15,534 nucleotides of DNA from Steroidobacteraceae bacterium (lineage in GTDB: Bacteria; Pseudomonadota; Gammaproteobacteria; Steroidobacterales; Steroidobacteraceae): contig JAICKZ010000032.1 of the NCBI GenBank assembly GCA_025927665.1, positions 1 to 15,534 of the forward strand, read 5' to 3'. Under the pieces are notes generated by a model that saw nothing but the letters and a program-made list of their open reading frames with translations, was not told the DNA's origin and did no database searches. A program made the translations under genes and the position numbers. Shown here one piece after another: positions 1-7,597 of this stretch. Within the stretch, counting starts at the first letter, position 1; each line of letters starts with the position of its first letter.

Positions 1-186
1 GGACTAGGTGTAAGCATTGTGCCGCGTGCGGCCAGCTCTCCTTATGTGCAGTCATTACGATTGGTGGCCATTCCATTGACGGATAGTTGGGCCAAACGGC
101 AATTGTTCTTATGTACTCGAAGTGGTGAGTTGCATGCGGCAGCCAAATTATTGCTTCATCATTTGCGCGCGCATCACAAGCCATGA
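1..186 (+). CDS. LysR-family transcriptional regulator, C-terminal end (partial)
   Basis: Frame 1 is open from the first base to TGA at 184-186 and gives 61 residues beginning GLGVSIVPRAASSPY and ending LRAHHKP. The opening 'GxGVSIVP' followed by a strand such as LRLVAIPL and a terminal amphipathic helix (ELHAAAKLLLHHLRAH) is the usual end of the LysR effector-binding domain (PBP2 fold). The start and the DNA-binding domain lie outside the window, so effector and targets cannot be told. An ATG at 183 overlaps its stop as ATGA, but that frame closes after 24 codons. The gene it once led into appears to be lost. Confidence 0.8.
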   Translation, partial: GLGVSIVPRAASSPYVQSLRLVAIPLTDSWAKRQLFLCTRSGELHAAAKLLLHHLRAHHKP

Positions 187-950
187 AGCTTACTGATCCA
201 GATAGCAATGAATTTTATGATTTAACTGAGTCATATGGTGTTAATGTTTTTGAATAGTGGCTTTACAAAGAATACATCGAGCGCGGCGCTCATGGTTAGT
301 GGGGTAATGTGCAACTCGGTCTGCGTAATCTATATCTACGCATGAAACATATACGCTTAGCGATATGAGTCAAGCAGTGCTGCAAGCTCGCGAACTCGTA
401 ACAACATCGCCTGTGTACTGATTAATCCATTGCAGGCGCTTCATCCCAACAAGAACACGCCGCGGGATCAACACTAATAGATAGTTCTCGTGCTGCACAA
501 TTCAATCGAGGGTTTAATGCGCCGTTTTCGTGACGGTACGTTTGCACGGGACGCTTTATTTTCAGTTTGAATTACAGCGATGCTGATTTTGATTAAGTAG
601 TCAATCGCATCACTACAGCGGTTCAACAAACAACGTGACGGTTGGTGGTGGAATAATCCATTACTCATCAATAAAAATATCAAGCGATGCATTCTTGAAG
701 AAATGTGGCAAGTTCGCAGTAACGACGCACTAGTCGCAAATGTATGGCGTTGGATTGAGTATAGAAATATCAAGCTTCCGAAGTCACTGAACATAGCTTC
801 TAATTTGCATATTATCAATTGCAGTAATTAAACGTCGTCATTAAACGTAGTGATGCTGTGAATTGGGTAGTGTAATCACGCAAACGCACCAACTCATCGC
901 TCGTTGCATGATACATTCATGACCGCGTAGGTGAGGATTGCATCGACTTA
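183..950 (+). pseudogene. Degraded region without an intact gene, probable decayed coding DNA
   Basis: About 770 bases have no credible complete gene on either strand. A frame starting with the ATGA overlap at 183 reads MKLTDPDSNEFYDLTESYG, stops at 255-257 (TAG), and continues with protein-like text (WLYKEYIERGAHG, then a second TAG at 297-299, then WGNVQLGLRNLYLRM). Another protein-like piece lies at about 599-830 (for example ILEEMWQVRSNDALVANVW, then WIEY). Protein-like stretches in changing frames, broken by stops, suggest one or more old genes eroded by substitutions and indels. I could not identify the family. The open minus-strand frame at 474-818 looks like chance. Confidence 0.45.
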
Positions 951-993
951 GCTGTTGCGATCATGCGAAAGGCGTTTCACGAGAGAGGGCTGC

Positions 994-2469
994 ATGACGA
1001 AGATTCCTCCAGGAGTAGGGCCGAAATTTCCACAAGTGGTCGTGTTGGTGGGTGCCACTGGCGATTTAGCGCGACGCAAATTGTTGCCTGGCATGTTCCA
1101 TCTTGCCAGTGCTGGGTTTATTCCCGCATGTCGTATCATTGGTGTTTCACTGGATGATATTGATGTGGAAGCTTTCCGTACCTTTACTCGTGCTGCATTG
1201 GATGAATATTCACAGCGCAAGATCTCCGATAAGGATTGGAAGGCATTCGCCGATAGCCTTGACTATGTTTCTTTGAATGCTGGTCCTGTGGCATTGAAAG
1301 CAGCGGTAGAAAAAGCCGAACAGATTATTCACGTTGAATATAACGCCGAATGTCGGCGTTTACATTATTTAAGTGTGCCACCCAATGCCGCGCTTTCAGC
1401 CATTCGCATGTTGGGAGAGGCAGATCTGGTAGAGCGAGCACGCATCGTAATGGAAAAGCCATTCGGCACCGATCTTGCCAGTGCAAAAATATTGAACAAC
1501 AAATTGCACGAAGTATTTTCCGAAGATCGCATTTTTCGTATTGATCATTTCCTTGGCAAAGAACCCGCACAAAACATTCTTGCTTTCCGCTTTGCCAATG
1601 GTTTGTTTGAACCCATTTGGAATCGTAATTTCATTGATCATGTTCAGATCGACGTGCCCGAAACATTAACGTTAGGGAAGCGCACAGCCTTCTATGAACA
1701 AACCGGCGCCTATCGTGACATGGTGGTCACACATCTGTTTCAGATTCTTGCGTTTATGGCAATGGAACCGCCCACGTCGCTGGAACCCGATCCCATTAGT
1801 GAAGAGAAGAACAAAGTGTTTCGCAGTATGTTGCCACTTGAACCGGCTCATGTGGTGCGCGGCCAATACACCGGATATCGGGCTGAAGCAGGCGTTGATC
1901 CTGAATCGGATACTGAAACGTTTATTGCATTGAAATGTTCAATTGATAATTGGCGTTGGGCTGGCGTGCCATTTTTTCTGCGCACGGGAAAGTGTTTGGC
2001 ACAAGGACAGCGCATCATTTCCATTGCATTTCGTGAGCCGCCAAAAAGTATGTTTCCCGCAGGCTCGGGTGTTGGCGCGCAAGGACCAGATCATCTGACT
2101 TTTGATTTGGCCGATGCATCCAAAATGTCACTGTCCTTTTATGGCAAGCGACCCGGGCCGGGAATGCGTCTCGACAAATTGAGTTTGCAATTTGCCATGC
2201 ATGACACGGGAATGGCTGATGATGTGCTGGAAGCATATGAACGTTTAATACTGGACGCTATGCGCGGCGATCACACTTTGTTTAATACCGCAGAAGGTAT
2301 TGAACGGTTATGGGAAGTGTCCATTCCGTTGTTGGAAGCGCCGCCGCCAGTTAGATTTTATGCGCCAGGTTCATGGGGACCTAATGCCATTCATCAATTG
2401 ATTGCGCCACATGCATGGCGATTGCCATTTGAACGTGCGTGGCGTGATCCCAATCCAGTAGGAAGTTAA
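994..2469 (+). CDS. zwf: Glucose-6-phosphate dehydrogenase
   Basis: The enzyme oxidises glucose 6-phosphate to 6-phosphogluconolactone with reduction of NAD(P), the entry to the oxidative pentose phosphate and Entner-Doudoroff routes in the cytosol. The product has 491 residues, normal for the family. Visible landmarks are the nucleotide-binding loop GATGDL (20-25) followed by ARRKLLP, VMEKPFG, the substrate signature RIDHFLGKE (182-190), and H247 in VTHLFQ at the place of the catalytic base. The frame is open from a TTG at 955, but ATG 994 has a purine-rich ribosome site (GAGAGAGG, 981-988) and starts directly before the conserved part. No 6-phosphogluconolactonase, edd or eda gene is adjacent, so it appears monocistronic. 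Its wording (GMFHLASAGFIPACRIIG) recalls the actinobacterial/rhizobial branch more than E. coli Zwf; this is an impression from memory. Confidence 0.96.
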   Translation: MTKIPPGVGPKFPQVVVLVGATGDLARRKLLPGMFHLASAGFIPACRIIGVSLDDIDVEAFRTFTRAALDEYSQRKISDKDWKAFADSLDYVSLNAGPVALKAAVEKAEQIIHVEYNAECRRLHYLSVPPNAALSAIRMLGEADLVERARIVMEKPFGTDLASAKILNNKLHEVFSEDRIFRIDHFLGKEPAQNILAFRFANGLFEPIWNRNFIDHVQIDVPETLTLGKRTAFYEQTGAYRDMVVTHLFQILAFMAMEPPTSLEPDPISEEKNKVFRSMLPLEPAHVVRGQYTGYRAEAGVDPESDTETFIALKCSIDNWRWAGVPFFLRTGKCLAQGQRIISIAFREPPKSMFPAGSGVGAQGPDHLTFDLADASKMSLSFYGKRPGPGMRLDKLSLQFAMHDTGMADDVLEAYERLILDAMRGDHTLFNTAEGIERLWEVSIPLLEAPPPVRFYAPGSWGPNAIHQLIAPHAWRLPFERAWRDPNPVGS

Positions 2470-2497
2470 CGCGCATTGATTGAAAACTTATTTGATT

Positions 2498-3244
2498 TCA
2501 AAACTCCTGACGCGTAGGCCGATAGAGAATTTCATTAATGTCGATGTCATCCGGCTGACTAATGGCAAAAGCGACGGCACGCGCGAATGAATCCGCTGGG
2601 ACGGCGAACTGTTCGTAGAACTTGTGAATGTTCACCGCCACATCCGGTTCGATAATGCTGTTCGGCAATTCCGTTGCGACGGCGCCAGGTGAAATCACCG
2701 TGGTGCGAATACCGTAAGGTTTCACTTCCAGACGCAAGCCTTCGGATAACGCCCGTACTGCATGCTTAGTCGCCGCATAGACAACCGCTCCGCCGCGAAT
2801 TTTGTGACCTGCAACCGATGCGACATTAATAATGTGTCCCGCTTTCTGTTGCTGCATCGCTGGCAGCACCGCAGCAATGCCATACAAGACCCCTTTGATA
2901 TTCACGTCAATCATATGGTCCCATTCATCGATCTTTAACCGCTCCAATGGCGACTGAGGCATCACGCCTGCATTGTTGATCATCACATCGACACGTCCAT
3001 ACTGCTCAAGTGCCGTATCGACCAAGCGCTTCACCTGCAATTGTTGTGTGACATCCGTGGTAACGGCGATTGCCTTGCCACCATTGTCGATCAACTCCTT
3101 CGCCAATGATTGAATGCGCTCTTGACGTCGAGCGCCCAGTACGACCGTCGCGCCTTGTTTGCAAAGCAGGCGCGCACTTGCTTCACCCAGGCCGCTGCTG
3201 GCACCGGTGATAACGATGACTTTGCCCGAAATGTTGTTGTTCAT
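2498..3244 (-). CDS. SDR-family NADP-dependent oxidoreductase
   Basis: This is a classical short-chain dehydrogenase of 248 residues with one Rossmann domain. The cofactor loop is TGASSGLG (13-20), and R39-R40 after the second strand favour NADP(H). NNAG is at 90-93. The catalytic tetrad is N115, S143, Y156 and K160 (YAATK). The tail [13 protein letters not shown] is typical of the common 'classical' SDRs close to YdfG-like 3-hydroxy acid or aldehyde/ketone reductases, but the substrate cannot be read from sequence. ATG 3244 has a good ribosome site (GGAGC, about 6 bases upstream on the minus strand). The gene ends 28 bases from the end of zwf in convergent orientation. No operon partner is visible, as the gene upstream on this strand is a pseudogene. 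Confidence 0.95.
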   Translation of the reverse strand: MNNNISGKVIVITGASSGLGEASARLLCKQGATVVLGARRQERIQSLAKELIDNGGKAIAVTTDVTQQLQVKRLVDTALEQYGRVDVMINNAGVMPQSPLERLKIDEWDHMIDVNIKGVLYGIAAVLPAMQQQKAGHIINVASVAGHKIRGGAVVYAATKHAVRALSEGLRLEVKPYGIRTTVISPGAVATELPNSIIEPDVAVNIHKFYEQFAVPADSFARAVAFAISQPDDIDINEILYRPTRQEF

Positions 3245-3451
3245 TTATGCTCCAAATCGACAGATAAACGAAGGTGATTGATCAACGAAGTCAATTTATA
3301 CAGGTGCTTCGGATAAAACGCCTTGCAGTTAATGTTTGATAACGCTTTGGATATGAACATGTCAACAACTCCGCGCAAAATAAAAATCCGTTTATGGCAG
3401 GCCATGAACGAATGAAATAGCGCTCCGCGCATTAAAAAATAGTGTCGACAG

Positions 3452-3988
3452 TTAAGCGGCATGATTGACGTGCATGAGATCAATCAATTCACCCTTACCA
3501 TACCAGTCCAGTTTGCACATCCTTGATGACGAACAGGTGGATGGTGCGAACGGCAACCACCTATGCCCAACACCAGCCAGCGTTGGCCACCTTCCGAGAA
3601 ACTGCTCCTTAGTTGCTGCAGGTGCAAATCAGCCGAAACAAGTAGGATCCAGTTTCAAGAACAAGGTGAAAGTATCCATATGACCGTCAACACGACCTTG
3701 CGGTGCAGGTTGTAAGCTCACCTTGGATATCTTCCTTGTACTTATGAGTGGCCTGATTCACTTGATCATACCCTTCGGTTCAAAAAAGAAGTGGCCGGTT
3801 TGACGTGAGATCATGGCAATCAGCCAGCCGACTAATGCGGCAGCGGCTGGACTGATGAATATCAGCACGTATGCAGATAAAAAGCTCAACGCGCTGATAA
3901 AGTACAACGATTGGTTGATATGGCTGTGGAGCTAATAGCGATGATCGTCCCAGCGCTGCTCTTTATAATGCTCGAGAAATGTCTTCAT
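3452..3988 (-). pseudogene. Decayed small multi-pass membrane protein gene
   Basis: Read on the minus strand from ATG 3988 (preceded by GAGGAA), the product begins MKTFLEHYKEQRWDDHRY and hits TAG at 3934-3932. Past the stop the same frame gives membrane-like sequence (LYFISALSFLSAYVLIF, then GWLIAMISRQTGHFFFEP) and ends at TGA 3760-3758. Moving one base restores YDQVNQATHKYKED. A further shift gives AYNLHRKVVLTVIWIL, another VRTIHLFVIKDVQTGLVW, and a last one GELIDLMHVNHAA before TAA 3454-3452. I recognise the order of these blocks (MRTFLEHYREQRWDDHR, GHFFFEPRGYDEVNQATHE, NLQRKVVLLAIW, RTVHLFFIRDVQTGLVW, RGELIDP) as a conserved proteobacterial membrane protein of about 200 residues and unknown function. 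The segment expected between VQTGLVW and GELID is missing, so the gene has a stop, at least three frameshifts and a deletion. Confidence 0.85.
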
Positions 3989-4255
3989 AGATTCCTCGTC
4001 CAAACAGATTGATTTGAAACCTGCTTGTTAAGCAGGTTTTATAACCTAGCGGAAATACCGCAACTTCTTGACGAAACGATGACAACCTATTTGAGATGAC
4101 TAAGATGTCGCAGTTAATTTTTTTGTAACATCTTTGTGAATGGGGGTCGCAGTGAAGCGATCGCTGTAGTACTCTCGCATCCGGTGAATGTTTACACGAA
4201 TCGTTGATTGTTCAAGCATTGCGAATTTTGATAACAGCTATTCAGGAGCATAGAA
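3989..4255. other. Intergenic region upstream of the histone-like gene
   Basis: This stretch separates the decayed minus-strand gene from the lysine-rich protein gene. It holds one perfect hairpin (4017-4039, listed separately). A T-rich block (4118-4125) is followed by a G-run (4142-4146). No open frame with a ribosome site is visible. A promoter for the gene at 4256 must lie here, but I cannot single out convincing -35/-10 boxes. Confidence 0.5.
4017..4039. terminator. Perfect 10-bp inverted repeat, possible intrinsic terminator or leader hairpin
   Basis: AAACCTGCTT (4017-4026), loop GTT, AAGCAGGTTT (4030-4039), with T at 4040. In the + direction the stem runs into a short T tract, as a weak Rho-independent terminator would. 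However, no + strand gene lies just upstream. In the - direction it sits about 28 bases before the start codon of the pseudogene, where it could be a leader structure. The direction cannot be decided. Confidence 0.45.
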
Positions 4256-4675
4256 ATGAAACGAGTTGCATCCCGCAAATCTGCAAAGAAAGGTGGCAAT
4301 AAAACCGCCATCAAGAAAAAGAAAGTGGCTACCAAGTCGGTAAAGAGCAAGGCCAAAAAATTGGTCAAAAAATCGGTTATGGCAGCTAAAGGGCCATTCG
4401 TTGCATCAAAAAAAGTGAGCAAAAAAGTCACCAAAAAAGCCGGTAAGAAATCGGTAAAGAAAGTAGCCAAAAAATCGGCAAAAGCGCCCGCTAAAGTGTC
4501 AGCAAAGAAAGCCTCGAAGCCAGCCAATACTCAAGCCAGCAAGAAACGTCCCGTTGGTTCTGCTTTATTGCAAACCAATATGGCCAGTACGGCAGATGTT
4601 TCAACGGTCCAATCAGATGACATTTCTGCAGGGTCAGATGATGCCGGTGAAACCAGCACTGCGACTCCCGAATAG
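4256..4675 (+). CDS. Lysine-rich histone H1-like DNA-binding protein
   Basis: The product is 139 residues in two parts. Residues 1-100 are almost all Lys, Ala, Ser, Val and Thr, with repeated KK pairs spaced like the C-terminal domain of eukaryotic histone H1 (for example KKVSKKVTKKAGKKSVKK). Residues 101-139 are Ser/Thr-rich and acidic (SDDISAGSDDAGE). Proteins of this build (AlgP, HctB, BpH1/Hc1-like) bind DNA without a folded domain and condense or regulate the nucleoid. The assignment rests on composition, because such proteins have little alignable sequence. Start ATG 4256 follows AGGAG (4242-4246). The repeats are built on AAA/AAG codons with several A6-A7 runs, so length variation by slippage would be expected. 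The neighbours have no functional link I can see. Confidence 0.85.
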   Translation: MKRVASRKSAKKGGNKTAIKKKKVATKSVKSKAKKLVKKSVMAAKGPFVASKKVSKKVTKKAGKKSVKKVAKKSAKAPAKVSAKKASKPANTQASKKRPVGSALLQTNMASTADVSTVQSDDISAGSDDAGETSTATPE

Positions 4676-4710
4676 TATTTGAGTTTGGGATTACAGGTTT
4701 CCATCACGGG

Positions 4711-5148
4711 TTGTGTGCGGTGATCATTAGGCTTCAGATTGTTTTGATGATGTTGATCCTGAGCACAACATCGGTGATGGCCTGTAATTTAAAAGTGTCG
4801 GATGCATGGATTCGCGAAGCGCCCCCCGGATTAATGAGTGTTGCGGGCTATGCGCTGCTTGAGAACGATGGCAATAAACCATTGCAGATCGTGAAATTGC
4901 AGTCGTCTGCTTTTACAGAAGTCCGGATGCATGAGACACGCATCGAAACCGGAATAGCGAGCATGCGTTCCATTAATACGCTCGATATTGCGGCGCATCA
5001 GCAGGTGACTTTCGCACCCAGTGGCAAGCATTTCATGTTGGTCAATGCGGTTCAGCCGCTTAAAAACGGCGACGTTGTAAGCGTTGAGTTTGTGGACCAA
5101 ACAAGTTGCGTCACCACAGCCGAGTTTACTGTACGCCGAACTAACTGA
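4711..5148 (+). CDS. PCu(A)C periplasmic copper chaperone family protein
   Basis: The protein carries Cu(I) in the periplasm, in related bacteria for assembling the CuA or CuB centre of cytochrome oxidase. Numbered from TTG 4711, the ligand motif is exact: H74-x10-M85-x21-H107-x-M109. An N-terminal hydrophobic stretch (IVLMMLILSTTSVMA) is a signal peptide ending just before C25. C25 and C133 may form a disulfide. Alternatively C25 could be a lipoprotein cysteine, but Met at -2 makes a poor lipobox. The start is uncertain: TTG 4711, GTG 4720 and ATG 4747 are all in frame and none has a strong ribosome site. GTG 4720 gives the most natural signal peptide. The usual SCO1/SenC, TlpA-like or TonB partner genes are absent here. 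Confidence 0.9.
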   Translation: MCAVIIRLQIVLMMLILSTTSVMACNLKVSDAWIREAPPGLMSVAGYALLENDGNKPLQIVKLQSSAFTEVRMHETRIETGIASMRSINTLDIAAHQQVTFAPSGKHFMLVNAVQPLKNGDVVSVEFVDQTSCVTTAEFTVRRTN

Positions 5149-5297
5149 TAGCAGTTGGTTGCGTGTTGGCGAGTCATTGGTAATCAATCACACATCGTAA
5201 TTATAAGTTTCTGAGTACATATACATTGCTGGACTTAAGGCGCATTGTCCTATGATTACGGCCCAATTTTTCAAGTCAAGCTTTGAAGGATAGTGAT

Positions 5298-7466
5298 ATG
5301 CCTGGTCATCTCAGTGCACGCACGAATGCAAATACTGTGAGTCGTTCAAATGCCACATGGGTTATTACCTGGATATTAAAACCAATCAAGTATCTATTCT
5401 CCTGGCTTAGCGATCTATTCGCGACCTTAAGTCCATGCCGGTTCAGTGTGTTCATAGTATTGATGGTAAGTTTGCTATTAACATTGGTACCGCAAAGCCA
5501 GGAAGCCTTGCGTGGTCTGGCAGAACGTAACGAGATTGTTTGGCTCAGTCTTTTGCAATGGATTTCATTTTTTGTTTCAGCCCTGTTGGTCGCCTTTAAC
5601 GCGTGGTATTGGGCACGTCACATGTTAAACATCAGGACTGCCGATACCGCCGAACTGACTCCACGTCGTGAACTGATGCGTCGGTACGTGCCCAGAATCC
5701 TGGGTACAGCTTCGTTAATGTTCATTACTTTGGCGCTGTGGCTTGCTGCCAACGCTTATCACGTTGGTGAATCGACTGAAGCCAGCGTGGCACATCATGT
5801 CTTGTATAAGGCCATACGAGTGGCGGCCACGTTGACGATATTATTTTTTATATTTGTGCAAAATAGACGACGACTATTTGGACTTGCACGTAGACCACCG
5901 ATGGTGATGGCAGTGAAAGATCTGGATGCAACGACACGGTGGTTATTGGGCGGTTCGGCTGTGCTGGCTTTAACGCTATTTTTAGTATTTTGGATCGTGC
6001 CATTGCAGTGGGGTGCATTTCTTGGTGTGCCCTCAATTGTATTGTTGGCGGCGGCCACATGGATTCCCTTTGGTAGTTTCTGTGTGCTTATCGGTTTGCG
6101 ATACGACATTCCTGCACTTATGTTGTTGTTTGCAGCGGCTATTGTGTTTGGCTTGTGGAATGACAATCATCAAATCTATGTCATTTCCAATGCACCATCC
6201 TCTGGTTCATCGTTACCCGAACCGATTGCACGCAAGAACATTGATGATGTCGCACATGCGTGGTTGCAAGCACGTCAACCCGAATTGCTTGCGGCAAAGA
6301 CCGCTCAACATCGATATCCCGTATTCATTGTCGCGGCCGCAGGTGGCGGTATTCGTGCTGCTTATTGGACTGCGACGTTGTTGGCAGGACTTGAAGATCG
6401 TTTTCCGGGTGCCTTTGCACATCATATCTTTGGCATTAGCGGCGTCTCAGGTGGCAGTGTCGGCAGCGCCGCTTTCGTCGCCTTGCTTGCTGAGCAACAA
6501 GCAGGTCATATCCAGTATCGACAAGGAAATTATCCTGATTGCGAAGGCATGTTACGTCCGTGGGCCTGCGCGGTTCTCAGTCAGGATTTTCTGTCGCCAG
6601 TGATGGGCAGCATGTTGTACACGGACTTGACCCAGAGGTTCCTACCGTTCGCCGTGCCTGCGTTCGATCGTGCCCGCACCTTAGAGAAATCTTTTGAAGC
6701 TGCATGGCGATCGCAGGGATTGCAAGGTGATCGCATGTCACAACCGTTTGCAGCATTGTGGAATGATGATACGAGTAATCAGTTGCCACTACTATTTCTG
6801 AACAGTACCGTTGTTGAGTCCGGTCGGCGCGCCATTGTGAGCGCGGTCAAAATAGATGACCGTCATTTCAGTGATGCGTTGGATGCAGTGGACGCTATTC
6901 AAAAACCTATGCCATTAAGTACCGCTGCACACTTGAGTGCGCGCTTTACTTATCTTAGTCCTGCGGGGTCCGTGGTCAACAATGGAAAAACCATTCTGCA
7001 TTTGGTGGATGGAGGTTATTTCGAAAATGATGGTATCGCAACGGCTAAGGAGATAGCTGATGCAATGTGGCAAGCCATTGTAGATCAACGGCTCAGCGAC
7101 AATGTATGCATCAAAGTGCTGGTGATCAGCAATTCGCAGGACTATGTCGCCAACCGCAAGAGTGTCGATGGCCCCTCCAATCGACTCATGACCGAATTAA
7201 TGTCGCCCATCAATGCCGTGTTCAACGCGCGCGATGCACGTGCAAGATTTGGGGAAGCAGAATTGCAGGCCAGTGGCGAGGCCATATTGTTTGGGTTGGT
7301 ACAACGTGCGCACAAAGCACAATTACCATTAGGCTGGATGTTATCAGATGTGTCGCAACACGAGATCGATCAGCAAGTAGCAGAAACAATTTCTGCCGGC
7401 GCCAATACAGCTAAAATTGACGCGTTGTTGAATGGTCATGGAAATGGATTGGGTGAATGTAATTAG
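5298..7466 (+). CDS. Membrane-anchored patatin-like phospholipase
   Basis: The product is 722 residues with two halves. The first ~290 residues hold about seven hydrophobic segments (roughly 49-66, 82-105, 134-154, 171-188, 215-236, 238-266 and 270-288). The second half is a patatin/acyl-hydrolase domain with oxyanion loop GGGIR (349-353), nucleophile elbow GVSGG (Ser384) and DGG with Asp571, so the Ser-Asp dyad is complete. The expected reaction is hydrolysis of acyl esters of phospholipids or neutral lipids at the inner membrane. Whether the domain faces the cytosol is not shown. The frame extends to TTG 5283, but ATG 5298 has GAAGGA 7 bases upstream. It stands alone between a copper chaperone and ctlX, with gaps of about 150 and 130 bases. 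Patatin proteins with N-terminal membrane parts exist in proteobacteria. The substrate is unknown. Confidence 0.9.
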   Translation: MPGHLSARTNANTVSRSNATWVITWILKPIKYLFSWLSDLFATLSPCRFSVFIVLMVSLLLTLVPQSQEALRGLAERNEIVWLSLLQWISFFVSALLVAFNAWYWARHMLNIRTADTAELTPRRELMRRYVPRILGTASLMFITLALWLAANAYHVGESTEASVAHHVLYKAIRVAATLTILFFIFVQNRRRLFGLARRPPMVMAVKDLDATTRWLLGGSAVLALTLFLVFWIVPLQWGAFLGVPSIVLLAAATWIPFGSFCVLIGLRYDIPALMLLFAAAIVFGLWNDNHQIYVISNAPSSGSSLPEPIARKNIDDVAHAWLQARQPELLAAKTAQHRYPVFIVAAAGGGIRAAYWTATLLAGLEDRFPGAFAHHIFGISGVSGGSVGSAAFVALLAEQQAGHIQYRQGNYPDCEGMLRPWACAVLSQDFLSPVMGSMLYTDLTQRFLPFAVPAFDRARTLEKSFEAAWRSQGLQGDRMSQPFAALWNDDTSNQLPLLFLNSTVVESGRRAIVSAVKIDDRHFSDALDAVDAIQKPMPLSTAAHLSARFTYLSPAGSVVNNGKTILHLVDGGYFENDGIATAKEIADAMWQAIVDQRLSDNVCIKVLVISNSQDYVANRKSVDGPSNRLMTELMSPINAVFNARDARARFGEAELQASGEAILFGLVQRAHKAQLPLGWMLSDVSQHEIDQQVAETISAGANTAKIDALLNGHGNGLGECN

Positions 7467-7508
7467 CTTCTGCTGATTGAATTACCGGAAAGGTTGATTG
7501 AATGCCAG

Positions 7509-7525
7509 AAATGCAAATTGCATTT
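7509..7525. promoter_or_regulatory. 17-bp palindrome upstream of ctlX, candidate operator
   Basis: AAATGCAA-A-TTGCATTT is a perfect inverted repeat (8-base arms around one central base) located 73 bases before the ATG of the CtlX-like gene and 43 bases after the patatin stop. Its size and odd-base centre suit a dimeric repressor or activator. It is too A/T-rich for a good terminator stem. No cognate regulator is identified. Confidence 0.4.
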
Positions 7526-7597
7526 TGCAGAACCTTGTTTTGCCAATCGGTATTGATTGGTTGTGTACAACTTCGGACTTAACTAACGCTTATTTGG

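Noticed and set aside
256..460. Resemblance of fragments to 4-alpha-glucanotransferase (INPLQALHP and GWW/RxxxIRL-like pieces)
   Set aside because: The pieces occur in the wrong order and in different frames, and are too short to identify a family.
2480..2501. Possible bidirectional terminator between zwf and the SDR gene (TTGAAA ... TTTCAA)
   Set aside because: The stem has only six A/T-rich pairs with a 10-base loop and no proper T tract.
3241..3483. 80-codon minus-strand frame ending at the SDR start
   Set aside because: Its first codons are the tail of the pseudogene in another frame. The remainder is compositionally odd and resembles no family.
3465..3683. 72-codon + strand frame
   Set aside because: It is antisense to the decayed membrane protein gene and shows no family resemblance.
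4192..4527. 111-codon minus-strand frame rich in Phe, Leu and Ala that looks like membrane protein
   Set aside because: It is the complement of the lysine codons of the histone-like gene (AAA/AAG read as TTT/CTT), so the hydrophobic look is an artefact.
6013..6603. 196-codon + strand frame inside the patatin gene
   Set aside because: It is a shifted reading of the patatin gene, Cys/Leu-rich, with no domain. The patatin frame has all catalytic motifs.
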